From RGIG3102 sp964649845 (lineage in GTDB: Bacteria; Bacillota; Clostridia; Oscillospirales; Ruminococcaceae), in NCBI GenBank assembly GCA_964649845.1, contig CAZYSS010000003.1:1-55173 (forward strand): a stretch of 55,173 nt of DNA. The letters run 5' to 3'. Below, piece by piece: positions 8,579-16,594 of this stretch; the stretch's first letter is position 1, and each line of letters opens with the position of its first letter. A program made the position numbers and the translations under genes. Under the pieces are notes generated by a model. It made no database searches. It had not been told where the DNA came from and worked only from the letters and a program-made list of their open reading frames with translations.

Positions 8579-10438
8579 TCAGTCTTCAAATGTGTTAAAC
8601 TCCGGAGTATAGACGCCTGTATCCAGATTGAGTGTGCCGCGGGTATACACATTGTCCCGGTGTTTGAACCAGGACCAGAATGTAAGCAGGTTGCCCTGGG
8701 AAAGATACATATTCACAGGTGCATAACCCATAGCCACAACAGCATTTACGCCGGTATCATATTCCCTGACAAGGTTGCCTTCGAAATCAAAATACCCTAC
8801 CTTGTATGTGTCTTTCAGGCGCAGGTCGTGTTCATCGTCATTGAAAAACTGTGATTTGTAGTCCGGATAATATGGCTGTTCTATGTAAATTGCCAGATAT
8901 GTGTAAGCCACCGGGTCACGGCGTGCAGCCAGCAGTACACGGTTGTCCACAGTATCATCAATGCTGCTGCCGAAAGAAAAATTTTCTCCCAGAGTGAAAA
9001 CAGGGTCCGGGTTATTCATATCCATATCAAAGATTTTGAAATACTCTGTGGTAAGGATATATGCATCCCCATTGGACATAAAGCCTGCATCGCTGTTACC
9101 GCCGTACATACCGCCTATTGTATCCAGATACTTTGTTTTGCCGTTTACATTGTTTTTCAGTATTACCTGATGATAGGAAACATCTCCTGCACCGCTGCCT
9201 GCAGCTGAATACAGTGTGTATTCTCCTGTGGCAGAGGTTGCTATTTCATTTTCCGGTTCAAGCTGGTCGGCCATTCGGCTTATTGTAACAGTTCTGTTGA
9301 TAAAGCTGATTTCCATAGCTATGGCATTGTCTGTACATTCCACCTGTACCAGGGAGCAGAGTTCATCGGCCTTTACAGAAAATTCATTTTCCGCATAGGT
9401 GGTGTCCAGTTCCTCTGATGTAAAGGTAAAGCAATCCACGATTTTATCATTCTCTGTACGCAGGGCGATCCAAGGTATAGGGTCTGAATAACTGCCGTAA
9501 GGTCCGCCCTGTATGCCAGTGCGTATAAGTTGTACGCCATAATTATCCTGGGTGAAATCCACACAGATGCTACCGCTGTAAAGCATATCATTTGCGCTGT
9601 CATAAATAAAGTGCATATCCGAACTTCCAAAATCCACAGTCAGCAATGTCTGCTGTTTATCCAGCCAGATAAGATTTACATTACTCAACAGCCATACGGG
9701 AATATTTTGCAAATGATTGTTGCTCATTTTGTCCAGACCGATATAGCCCAGATAACTGAAAAACCGGTCGGCTTTCTTCAAATCAAATTTATCTGCCAGC
9801 TTGCAATCTGTGTCAAAAATCGCAAAGGACTGTGCCTTTTCGCTGACTATGGCGGCTGTATAGCCTTTGTCACAGGCGATGGTATCCAGCAGATACCACT
9901 CTGTGTCTGCAAATGAAAAATCAAAGGTTTTATCCAGCTGTTCAAGGGTTTCTGCAGAGTAAAGCTGAATATCATTAAGGGTAGAAAAAATAATCTCTGT
10001 GTCAGAGACAGAAATATTGCCCCAATAAATATCCATATTTGCGATACGGCTTTCATCGCCGAAATTCGGTGTATTAGGTTCGTATACCATTATTCCGTCA
10101 GAAGAAAGGGACAGGGTTTTGCCGTCTTTGGTCAGTGTAAAGTACAGACGGATATTGTCATTGTCAATTTTTTCCACTTCTGACAGAGCAATATCGATGC
10201 CTGCCTTTTCAAGCATAACCAGTTTTTCCCTGTTTATAATTGATTGCAGTGTAATGTCTGATATAGAATTATTCAGGCGGTCTATCTGCTGCTGGGATAG
10301 TTCAATTACACCTGTATTGTTTTCAATTGTATAGCCGGGCAGATTTTCCTCCGGCTGGCTGTCTACAAAGATGTCTTTGCAGGCTGTAAGGCAAAGCGAC
10401 ATATATATTGCAAGGATTGATATTAACAGTTTTTTCAC
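8579..10438 (-). CDS. Lipoprotein of unknown function, paralogue of the 19606-21093 gene
   Basis: 619 residues from a GTG at 10438 (GGGAGA upstream). Signal peptide MKKLLISILAIYMSLCLTAC with lipobox Cys at residue 20. The rest is soluble, beta-rich with no hydrophobic segments. It contains LEKAGIDIALSEVEKIDND, MDIYWGNISVSDTEIIFSTL and FEGNLVREYDTG; the last looks like a beta-propeller blade end. The N-terminal half aligns by eye with the 495-residue lipoprotein at 19606-21093 (WGNISVSD versus WGNLSVCD). Function not recognised; a surface propeller-type protein is a guess. No operon partners. Confidence 0.75.
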   Translation of the reverse strand: MKKLLISILAIYMSLCLTACKDIFVDSQPEENLPGYTIENNTGVIELSQQQIDRLNNSISDITLQSIINREKLVMLEKAGIDIALSEVEKIDNDNIRLYFTLTKDGKTLSLSSDGIMVYEPNTPNFGDESRIANMDIYWGNISVSDTEIIFSTLNDIQLYSAETLEQLDKTFDFSFADTEWYLLDTIACDKGYTAAIVSEKAQSFAIFDTDCKLADKFDLKKADRFFSYLGYIGLDKMSNNHLQNIPVWLLSNVNLIWLDKQQTLLTVDFGSSDMHFIYDSANDMLYSGSICVDFTQDNYGVQLIRTGIQGGPYGSYSDPIPWIALRTENDKIVDCFTFTSEELDTTYAENEFSVKADELCSLVQVECTDNAIAMEISFINRTVTISRMADQLEPENEIATSATGEYTLYSAAGSGAGDVSYHQVILKNNVNGKTKYLDTIGGMYGGNSDAGFMSNGDAYILTTEYFKIFDMDMNNPDPVFTLGENFSFGSSIDDTVDNRVLLAARRDPVAYTYLAIYIEQPYYPDYKSQFFNDDEHDLRLKDTYKVGYFDFEGNLVREYDTGVNAVVAMGYAPVNMYLSQGNLLTFWSWFKHRDNVYTRGTLNLDTGVYTPEFNTFED

Positions 10439-10505
10439 GTTATTTCTCCCTTTTTCGATTTTATGATACCATCATATCATATCGGGTGATAAATTAGAAT
10501 AAAAG

Positions 10506-10520
10506 TGACAATTCTCTTAT
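10506..10520 (-). promoter_or_regulatory. Upstream motif shared by the two paralogous lipoprotein genes
   Basis: Plus-strand tgacaattctcttat, 68 bases before the GTG. The gene at 21093 has tgactattctcttat (14 of 15 identical) 64 bases before its ATG. Likely a shared promoter or regulator site. Confidence 0.5.
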
Positions 10521-10539
10521 TTTTCAACCTGAAAAATAA

Positions 10540-10612
10540 AATAACGAAGAATCGCACCAGCCCAACCAGAGCTGTAATGCGATTCCCCGTTTCACTCGGA
10601 ATGACAGTTCTT
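10540..10612. repeat. Fragment of a dispersed intergenic repeat
   Basis: Contains cgaagaatcgca, gcgattccccgtttcactc and ggaatgacag, the same phrases as the spacer repeats at 13550-13860 and 23540-23780. Confidence 0.5.
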
Positions 10613-10623
10613 ATAACTGTTTA

Positions 10624-11451
10624 TCAGAATTTTACTTCTTTTGTGATAATAGTGCCTTTGTCCATTACAAAGCCGCGTTTTGCAAGGGCTGCCTGTACTT
10701 CTTCATTTTCCAGAACTACTGTGCAGGTGATTTTTTCCAGTCCCTGTGCTTTTGCATAATTGATGGCGAAATCAATACATTTGTCGTAATCGCCGCCCAT
10801 CATAGCAATATGCAGTGTAACCTGATGCTGGAAGCGTGCACCGCAAACGATAAAGCTGCCGCTTTCCTTGTCTTCAAACACTTTACCTTCGCAGGCAAAC
10901 TGTTTTGCATTGGCTGAATTGATGTGGTGGAAAGTGCGGTTGAATGTCATATAATCGTGATATTTTTCCTTCATAGGAACAATCAGTTCTTCTGCACGTT
11001 TCCAGTTTACGTGTTTAAAGCCGTGGGCATCGCCGCCGGAAAGGTCTGTCAGGTTCCAGCCTTTGTGCTGTGCCAGTGTGCGCAGGCCGTAGATTTCTGC
11101 CAGAGAGCTGCTGGCCACGTTTGTCAGGCCTGTAAACATAGCCATTGACGGACAGCCGTTTGCTTTTGCCAGTTCCACATATTTATCATAGATTTTTCTG
11201 CCTGCGCCTTTGCGCTGATAGGATGGGATAACACGCAGTGTTTCCAGCCAGCCTGAACCGTCAGGCAGTACAGAGAAACGGCCTATACCTATCATTTTTT
11301 CGCCGTCATAAACGCATACCAGACCGCCACTCAGGCTGTTGAAGTAGTGCCATGCATCGCGGAGATAGCCGGTGCCGCCCATTGTTTCCTCTTCAACCGC
11401 AACAGCTGCTTCGATATCAGCATAATCAGCAAGTTTTACAGTAAATTCCAT
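10624..11451 (-). CDS. GNAT-family N-acetyltransferase
   Basis: 275 residues. An N-terminal GNAT domain shows the acetyl-CoA region LRVIPSYQRKGAGRKIYDKYVELAKANG (motif A, R/Q-x-x-G-x-G at ~83-90) after a beta strand in GIGRFSVLPDGSGWLETL. The C-terminal half (~150-275) looks like a second, degenerate GNAT lobe (FIVCGARF... ITCTVVLENEEVQAALAKRGFVM). Substrate unknown. AGGAGG precedes the start. Single gene with its own promoter. Confidence 0.75.
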   Translation of the reverse strand: MEFTVKLADYADIEAAVAVEEETMGGTGYLRDAWHYFNSLSGGLVCVYDGEKMIGIGRFSVLPDGSGWLETLRVIPSYQRKGAGRKIYDKYVELAKANGCPSMAMFTGLTNVASSSLAEIYGLRTLAQHKGWNLTDLSGGDAHGFKHVNWKRAEELIVPMKEKYHDYMTFNRTFHHINSANAKQFACEGKVFEDKESGSFIVCGARFQHQVTLHIAMMGGDYDKCIDFAINYAKAQGLEKITCTVVLENEEVQAALAKRGFVMDKGTIITKEVKF

Positions 11452-11492
11452 AATATCCTCCTCTTTGAAATAAATGTAGCGTATTTGTTCCC

Positions 11493-11521
11493 ATTATACG
11501 GCAAACACAGGCAAAATTCAA
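11493..11521 (-). promoter_or_regulatory. Promoter of the GNAT gene
   Basis: Minus strand TTGAAT (11516-11521), 17 bases, TATAAT (11493-11498). It sits back to back with the plus-strand promoter that follows. Confidence 0.65.
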
Positions 11522-11550
11522 TTGCAAAGGTATGATTATAATGATAAAAT
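11522..11550 (+). promoter_or_regulatory. Probable promoter of the 11580 gene and alaX
   Basis: TTGCAA (11522-11527), 17 bases, TAAAAT (11545-11550). A TATAAT at 11537 has no properly spaced -35. Confidence 0.45.
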
Positions 11551-11579
11551 AACTGTATTATAAATTAGCGGGGGATATT

Positions 11580-12314
11580 ATGAACAGAGAAATCAAAAAA
11601 TACAGTATCACAGTAGATGGCAATGACCTGGATGCCAAGGCTGTACAGAAGCTGAAAAGCGGTGACAGCCTGAAACTGGGCAGAATGAATGACAGTGAGG
11701 ATACATTTGAAATAACAATATCAACCCCTGCAGGCAGAATGGTTGATATGCTGAAATACTGTGACAGTGTGGGGGTGGCACCTTTTATTGATGACGGCAG
11801 TGTGATTATAGAAAGTGCTATAGTAGACAAGGTTGTACTGAAGCAGGGTAAAAGCCGTGCAACAGATAAAATAACCATGTTTTTCGATGTGGAATACAGC
11901 TATGACGAAGCTCTGACTGTTTACACCGGTGCTGACGGCATAATGGGCTTTATCCCAGATGATGACGCTGTACTGGCAATGGCGATATATCATGTGATTG
12001 ACAGCGGCAATGATATTGTGATGCACCAGCCATATCTGAATATGTTCAACATGAAAATTCCTGTTGACACAGACAGCCGCAAACAGCTGTTTGATATTGA
12101 GTTTGAAGATGATGGACAGCATATTTTCCAGTGTATGGTACTGTTTGAAAAGAATTTCACAAAATGCCGTGTTACCGCAAAAATTGTGAACTATTCAAAT
12201 GGTGAAGAACTGGAAATCGAACTGAGCGAAGATGAAAAACAGTCCGCCCTTACATTTGTAAACCACACAAGAATTTTTGACGGTGAAGAAGCTGTGGACT
12301 GTGTGATTGAATAG
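11580..12314 (+). CDS. Uncharacterised soluble protein, possible HIRAN-like N-terminus
   Basis: 244 residues, acidic, no signal or membrane segment. ATG at 11580 follows GCGGGGGA. Residues ~10-75 (GNDLDAKAVQKLKSGDSLKLG... VAPFIDDGSVIIESA) weakly recall the HIRAN fold, but this is not secure. The rest, GFIPDDDAVLAMAIYHVIDSG and LFEKNFTKCRVTAKIVNYSNGEELEIELSE, matches no family I know. It precedes alaX by 23 bases and is probably co-transcribed. Function not assigned. Confidence 0.65.
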   Translation: MNREIKKYSITVDGNDLDAKAVQKLKSGDSLKLGRMNDSEDTFEITISTPAGRMVDMLKYCDSVGVAPFIDDGSVIIESAIVDKVVLKQGKSRATDKITMFFDVEYSYDEALTVYTGADGIMGFIPDDDAVLAMAIYHVIDSGNDIVMHQPYLNMFNMKIPVDTDSRKQLFDIEFEDDGQHIFQCMVLFEKNFTKCRVTAKIVNYSNGEELEIELSEDEKQSALTFVNHTRIFDGEEAVDCVIE

Positions 12315-12337
12315 GAATATCTGAAAAGGATTTTGAA

Positions 12338-13501
12338 ATGACTGAAAAATTATTTTATAAAGACAGCTTTATGCAGGAATTCACAGCCACAGTGCTGTCC
12401 TGCACAGAGGACAAAAAAGGCTGGACAGTTGTGCTGGACCAGACCGCGTTTTACCCTGAAGGCGGCGGCCAGCCCTGCGACCACGGCACTATGACCTTTG
12501 GCGACAATGTGGCCAATATTATTGATGTGCGCGATAAAAATGATGTGGTGACACATTATTCTGATATTGAAATCCCAGCTGGCACACAGGTTTATGGCAA
12601 AATCGACTGGGACCGCCGTTTTGACTTTATGCAGCAGCATACAGGTGAACATATTTTCTCCGGTGTGGTGAACAGTATGTTCGGCTACAACAACTTTGGC
12701 TTCCATCTCAACGAAAAAGACAATGTGGTGGATTTTGACGGTCCGCTGACAAAGGAAGATATAAAAGCCATTATGGATAAATGCAATGAACAGGTATGGG
12801 CCAACAGACCTGTTACAGCATCTTACCCGGAAAATGTAAAAGAACTGGAATACCGCAGCAAAAAAGAATTGCAGGGTGATATAAGGATTGTGGTGGCTGG
12901 CGATGCAGACATATGCGCCTGCTGCGGCACACATACAAATACCACTTCACAGGCAGGTCCTATTGTGGCGCTGAATTTCCAGGCATATAAAGGCGGCACA
13001 AGAATAAGCATACTGTGCGGCAGGCGTGCTGTGGAATATCTAAAAAACAGAAATGATGACTGCTATGATATCAGCCATCGGCTGTCTGTGCCTGTGGAAA
13101 GCATTACCGATGCAGTGGCAGCCAGAATGGACGAAATAGGCCGGCTGAAATATGCCCTGGCCAATGCCAAAAGACAGCTGATTGCTGTATGGGCAGAAAA
13201 GGCGACAGCAACAGACGGTCTGTGTGTAATGATAAAAGAAGAACTGGCATCAAATGAAATACAGCAGCTGGCATCCCTGCTGGGAGAAAAAAGCGAAACA
13301 GCCATAGTGTTCAGCCCACAGGCAGAGGGCAACCCGAAAATATGCATTGTTTCAGTTGTAAAAGACACAAACAGGCTGGGCCGCCATATCAGCGCCACAC
13401 TGGGAGGCAAAGGCGGCGGAAAGCCGGGATTGTATCAGGGATTTGTGGAAAAAGTTGCTGATGAAAGCACACTGACAGAACTGGTAAAAAGTTTTGGATA
13501 A
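12338..13501 (+). CDS. alaX: Long-form alanyl-tRNA editing protein
   Basis: 387 residues. AlaX-L proteins hydrolyse Ser-tRNA(Ala) or Gly-tRNA(Ala) in trans. Visible: the beta-barrel start FYPEGGGQPCDHGTM, zinc-site motif HTGEH in FMQQHTGEHIFSG (~100), second zinc motif CACCGTH (~190), and a C-terminal DHHA1-like region with ATLGGKGGGKPGLYQG. All metal ligands (two His, Cys, His) are present. Weak Shine-Dalgarno (AAAGGA). Ends the plus-strand pair and is followed by a terminator. Confidence 0.9.
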   Translation: MTEKLFYKDSFMQEFTATVLSCTEDKKGWTVVLDQTAFYPEGGGQPCDHGTMTFGDNVANIIDVRDKNDVVTHYSDIEIPAGTQVYGKIDWDRRFDFMQQHTGEHIFSGVVNSMFGYNNFGFHLNEKDNVVDFDGPLTKEDIKAIMDKCNEQVWANRPVTASYPENVKELEYRSKKELQGDIRIVVAGDADICACCGTHTNTTSQAGPIVALNFQAYKGGTRISILCGRRAVEYLKNRNDDCYDISHRLSVPVESITDAVAARMDEIGRLKYALANAKRQLIAVWAEKATATDGLCVMIKEELASNEIQQLASLLGEKSETAIVFSPQAEGNPKICIVSVVKDTNRLGRHISATLGGKGGGKPGLYQGFVEKVADESTLTELVKSFG

Positions 13502-13517
13502 TAGGATATAAAAACTG

Positions 13518-13549
13518 ACAGGCACAGCATAGACTGTGTCTGTTTTTTT
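13518..13549 (+). terminator. Terminator after alaX
   Basis: 10-base-pair stem with one G-T pair (13518-13527 with 13534-13543), then TTTTTTT. Confidence 0.8.
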
Positions 13550-13860
13550 ATATGGGAGACCGCGGTTTGATGCCTTTATATGGGCAAAATATGCATGGGG
13601 GACCGCTGCACATGTCAGGACCGCCCGTGGAATAACCACAAAACCCGAATTCTGTCATTTCGAGGACTTTGTCCGAAGAATCGCATCCGCACCCCGAAAG
13701 GATATATTCACTCAAGTAATGATTTCTCTCATTCGCCCATAATGACATAGGCGGGCGGTTGATAACCGCCCCTACGCGGTTTGAATGTAAATCAGACTTC
13801 GTAGAGGCGACCTGTGGTCGTCCGTTTACGGGATGCTGTAAGCATACGCGCCCTGAAATA
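13550..13860. repeat. Dispersed intergenic repeat cluster
   Basis: No credible gene. The block 13768-13834 (cgcccctacgcggtttga..., ...gcgacctgtggtcgtccgt) is about 85% identical to 23596-23663, and the tgtcatttcgaggac...gaagaatcgcat phrase recurs at 23737-23770 and 10540. Such GC-richer mosaics are common between genes in gut Clostridia. Reading frames across them are repeat artefacts. Confidence 0.8.
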
Positions 13861-13892
13861 GTATCGTTTCCTGCCAATTTATACTATATATA

Positions 13893-13921
13893 AAACCCGG
13901 GTTGTGATACAACCCGGGTTT
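13893..13921 (-). terminator. Terminator of the DUF2500-like gene
   Basis: Perfect 13-base-pair stem AAACCCGGGTTGT (13893-13905 with 13909-13921), 3-base loop. Nearly symmetrical, so it could act both ways. Confidence 0.75.
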
Positions 13922-13923
13922 GC

Positions 13924-14331
13924 TTATTCAATATCTTCGCCGCTGCCGAAATCAAAAAATTCTCCGTCAATGGTGGCAAGAATACCTTTCTGCCCTGTAT
14001 ATACATATTCGTACAGCTCTGACGGAACATTGTAGCTGACTGTGTCACCCTCATCCATCAGAAAAGACAAAATATAATTCAGGCGGTGAGTTCTGTATGG
14101 ACTGTCAGGAAAATATCCCTTTTCCATCACCACATCTTTTGCTGTTATAACGGCATATACACCATTTACTTCAGGCAATAACACCGGCTGCTCCATTTCC
14201 TCTGCAAGCTGCCTGTTTCTTTTTCTGCGATTTACAGTGTCCTTTACAAGAACAATCACCAGCAGAAAAAGTATGATTATAACCAGCATAAAAGCAGGAA
14301 AGCCATATATATTATAATAATTTCGCATCAT
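13924..14331 (-). CDS. Small membrane-anchored protein, DUF2500-like
   Basis: 135 residues: one N-terminal membrane helix (GFPAFMLVIIILFLLVIVLV, ~10-29), a basic stop-transfer RRKRNR, then a cytoplasmic domain. The domain pattern (VYAVITAKDV... LNYILSFLMDEGDTVSYNVP, YEYVYTGQKGILATIDGEFFDFG) follows DUF2500 proteins, in which strands end in a G-x-L-x-x-x-G-x-x-F box. Function unknown for the family. Lies 15 bases downstream of the PLP-enzyme gene and may be co-transcribed with it. Confidence 0.6.
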   Translation of the reverse strand: MMRNYYNIYGFPAFMLVIIILFLLVIVLVKDTVNRRKRNRQLAEEMEQPVLLPEVNGVYAVITAKDVVMEKGYFPDSPYRTHRLNYILSFLMDEGDTVSYNVPSELYEYVYTGQKGILATIDGEFFDFGSGEDIE

Positions 14332-14346
14332 ATCTGATTAACCTTT

Positions 14347-15333
14347 TCAGTACTGGCTGAACAGACTGCCAAAGCCGCCTGTGTGTATAACTGCACTGTC
14401 TCCGTCAACCAGGTTGTTTTTTACCATATCTTTATATCCGTACATCAGCTTTGATGTGTAAACATTTTCGATATAGATGCCCTCTGTGCGCACAAAATCC
14501 AGCACTTCCTGTTCGCTTTCAGGTGTGTTGCAGGACCAGCCTGCACCCATATATTTATCAACTATATCTGCAGCTTTGTCCACATCATATTCGAAAGGCA
14601 GACCTGTGATGGCCTCCACTTCCTTTATGGTTTTTTCAATATGCTCAATCAGCACAGGTTTTATGTCTTCCACGCTGATAATGTGCACTGTAAACGGGAA
14701 CCCCATCAGGGCATTGCCATAGATAAGACCTGTGGCTATGCCGCCGTTGCCGCCTGGGGCAAAGATGTGTTTTATGTTCAGGTTTTCCTTTTCGCACTGG
14801 TCCACCAGTTCGATAATTGCATTTACATAACCCAGTGCACCATGACCTGTTGTAGCACCATTGCGGATAAGAAAATACTTTTCGCCTTCGTCTGCAAGGC
14901 GCGCAATAACATCATCCACATATTTTTCCCTGATGCTGCTGTCGCAGGCTCCCATATATTCCCTTTCAACGCCAAGCAGGTCGTTCAGCAGGGCATTGCC
15001 CACAGAGGTTTCAGGCTTTTCACTGTTGTGGACAATATAGCATTTCAGCCCTGCCCTTGCTGCGCAGGCTGCCGCCAGTGAACACAGATTGCTCTGGCCG
15101 TTGCCGGAAGCCACCACGCCCACACAGCCATCCGCCTTTGCCCGGCCAATGATGTATTCCATACAGCGCACCTTGTTTCCGCCGCTGCCTATACCTGTAA
15201 GGTCGTCACGTTTGATATACATTTTATGCTGTGCACCTGTAACTTTTTCTGTATTTTCCAGGCGCTGCATCGGAGTAGGCAGGGGTCCCAGCCTTTCACG
15301 GGGGATATTATTCATTACATCTCTTAATTTCAT
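14347..15333 (-). CDS. PLP-dependent D-cysteine desulfhydrase / ACC deaminase family enzyme
   Basis: 328 residues from the ATG at 15333 (ACAGGAG site); the longer frame begins in untranslated sequence. Beta-family PLP fold: IKRDDLTGIGSGGNKVR carries the Schiff-base Lys, VASGNGQSNLCSLAAACAARAG is the substrate-binding Asn/Ser segment, and APGGNGGIATGL binds PLP phosphate. Family members deaminate D-cysteine or aminocyclopropane carboxylate to ammonia and a keto acid. D-cysteine desulfhydrase activity is the more common bacterial assignment, but sequence by eye cannot settle the substrate. Confidence 0.85.
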   Translation of the reverse strand: MKLRDVMNNIPRERLGPLPTPMQRLENTEKVTGAQHKMYIKRDDLTGIGSGGNKVRCMEYIIGRAKADGCVGVVASGNGQSNLCSLAAACAARAGLKCYIVHNSEKPETSVGNALLNDLLGVEREYMGACDSSIREKYVDDVIARLADEGEKYFLIRNGATTGHGALGYVNAIIELVDQCEKENLNIKHIFAPGGNGGIATGLIYGNALMGFPFTVHIISVEDIKPVLIEHIEKTIKEVEAITGLPFEYDVDKAADIVDKYMGAGWSCNTPESEQEVLDFVRTEGIYIENVYTSKLMYGYKDMVKNNLVDGDSAVIHTGGFGSLFSQY

Positions 15334-15394
15334 AGGTATTTCTCCTGTAGGCTTTTCTTTTATTGTAAGACCACCGACAGAAAAATGCAACACA

Positions 15395-15423
15395 AAAAGC
15401 AGGGCATACAAGCCCTGCCTTTT
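15395..15423 (-). terminator. Terminator after hpf
   Basis: GCAGGGC/GCCCTGC stem (15399-15405 with 15412-15418), extended by A-T pairs across one mismatch, T-run on the minus strand. Confidence 0.7.
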
Positions 15424-15485
15424 GAATTGTTATATAGAGAGAGGAGATGATAGCATTTTAATAACAGATTATCTGTTCTGGTAGT

Positions 15486-16004
15486 TTATTCCGGAATCAG
15501 CAGGCCATAATTGCCGTCTTTACGTTTGTAAACCACATTGATTTCTTCTGTAACAATGTCTTTGAACATAAAGAATGTGTGTCCCAGCATGTTCATTTCA
15601 AGAATTGCATCATCAACTGACTGTGGCTGAAGTGCAAATACTTTTTTGCGAACAACTTCGTAATCGTCCATATCATCTGCTACACCTACAAGGTCGTCAA
15701 AGTAAGCATAGCCATTGAATTTTCTATGGATTCTTTCCTTGTTTTTAACAATCTGTGCTTCCAGATTGTCTACGGCATCTTCCAGCGCAATTTCCATACT
15801 TTCTGCGCTCTTTTCACTGCGGAACTGTAATTTTCTGTCTTTTACAGCTATTTCAACTGTCTGCCATTTCTTTTCCACAGTTACTGTTACTGTGGCTTCG
15901 GCATTGTCGGAGAAGAATTTGTCCAGTTTGCCAAGACGTTCCTCCACACGCTGTAAAAAATTGTCCTTGAGTGATACTTTTCTGCCTATTGTTGTAACTT
16001 TCAT
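15486..16004 (-). CDS. hpf: Long-form ribosome hibernation-promoting factor
   Basis: 172 residues. The N-terminal RaiA/YfiA domain (MKVTTIGRKVSLKDNFLQRVEERLGKLDKFF, EITV-type strand, DNLEAQIVKNKERI) binds the 30S decoding site. The C-terminal ~60 residues (VVRKKVFALQPQSVDDAILEMNMLGHTFFMFKD, VVYKRKDGNYGLI) form the dimerisation domain that makes 100S disomes in Firmicutes. Own promoter (16062-16090) and terminator. Typically induced in stationary phase. Confidence 0.95.
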   Translation of the reverse strand: MKVTTIGRKVSLKDNFLQRVEERLGKLDKFFSDNAEATVTVTVEKKWQTVEIAVKDRKLQFRSEKSAESMEIALEDAVDNLEAQIVKNKERIHRKFNGYAYFDDLVGVADDMDDYEVVRKKVFALQPQSVDDAILEMNMLGHTFFMFKDIVTEEINVVYKRKDGNYGLLIPE

Positions 16005-16061
16005 ACTGATGCCTCCTTTTATAAGGACCGATAACCTGTTTTTATTAGTTATCTTGCATTT

Positions 16062-16090
16062 ATTATAACAATTTGCATAAAAGTTTTCAA
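16062..16090 (-). promoter_or_regulatory. hpf promoter
   Basis: Minus strand TTGAAA (16085-16090), 17 bases, TATAAT (16062-16067), leaving a ~50-base leader with an AAGGAGG site. Confidence 0.75.
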
Positions 16091-16186
16091 GATGTTTTCA
16101 CTGAATTTTTGCATTTTGCCAAAAAGTTATTTTGGTTTTGAAAAAACAGCTGATTTTCACAATTTTCATAAAATTACCACTCTTTT

Positions 16187-16317
16187 TTGACAAATTTTTT
16201 ATAATTTCAAGGTTATAATATAACCAAAGATTAATAACGCAATAGGCTGGCGTTATTGTCTTGCATTTCCTCATATACTTTTTCTCTTGCAAAAAACCCG
16301 CTCCCCGCGGGTTTTTT
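16187..16317 (+). ncRNA. Candidate small RNA with terminator in the hpf spacer
   Basis: No reading frame with a ribosome site. TTGACA at 16187-16192; a TATAAT at 16214 sits 21 bases away, so the promoter is imperfect. A 7-1-7 palindrome GGTTATA-A-TATAACC (16211-16225) overlaps it. Downstream lie a hairpin ATAACGC/GCGTTAT (16234-16240 with 16250-16256) and a strong terminator (11-base-pair stem, 16291-16301 with 16307-16317, T-run). No convergent gene explains this terminator. No known RNA family recognised. Confidence 0.3.
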
Positions 16318-16346
16318 GTTTTGTTTGGGCAACTGCAATAACAAGA

Positions 16347-16412
16347 TTGATATTAATTTATCAAAGTTTGGTTATTCTGCATATTGATAATTAATTATCA
16401 ATCAACTATAAT
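16347..16412 (+). promoter_or_regulatory. Consensus promoter with paired TTGATA-N6-TATCAA operators and no downstream gene
   Basis: Promoter TTGATA (16384-16389), 17 bases, TATAAT (16407-16412). The -35 lies inside a perfect 18-base palindrome TTGATAATTAATTATCAA (16384-16401), and a second site with the same half-sites is at 16347-16364. Centres are 37 bases apart. The half-sites recall Fur-type boxes but the spacing differs. The expected RNA (from ~16419) has no coding potential and meets an AGGCCGG/CCGGCCT hairpin at 16468-16488. Confidence 0.55.
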
Positions 16413-16541
16413 ATCTGTGGTCCTGGGAAAGACCCTTTGAGTATTAAAATTCACACTTGTTTTTTGCAGGCCGGCAAAAAACCGGCCTGATTAAAAAAAC
16501 ACAAAAAAGTTTACTACGGTAAAATCCTTCAAATAAATCAT

Positions 16542-16583
16542 AAAAACAGTCCTGTGGCTATAAAAGTCACGGGGCTGTTTTTT
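16542..16583 (-). terminator. Terminator of the M20 amidohydrolase gene
   Basis: AAAACAG/CTGTTTT outer stem (16543-16549 with 16575-16581) enclosing a CCTGTG/CACGGG-type inner stem; T-run on the minus strand. Confidence 0.65.
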
Positions 16584-16594
16584 CATATTACATT

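Noticed and set aside
13548..13877. 109-codon minus-strand frame in the alaX spacer
   Set aside because: It lies wholly on dispersed repeats, has no ribosome site and its residues are translated palindromes.
16384..16401. Canonical Fur box
   Set aside because: Half-sites resemble TGATAAT/ATTATCA but the spacing is two bases rather than one, so the regulator is left open.
16187..16500. raiA-motif RNA upstream of hpf
   Set aside because: The hpf promoter lies between this region and hpf, and I cannot match the conserved raiA RNA segments by eye.
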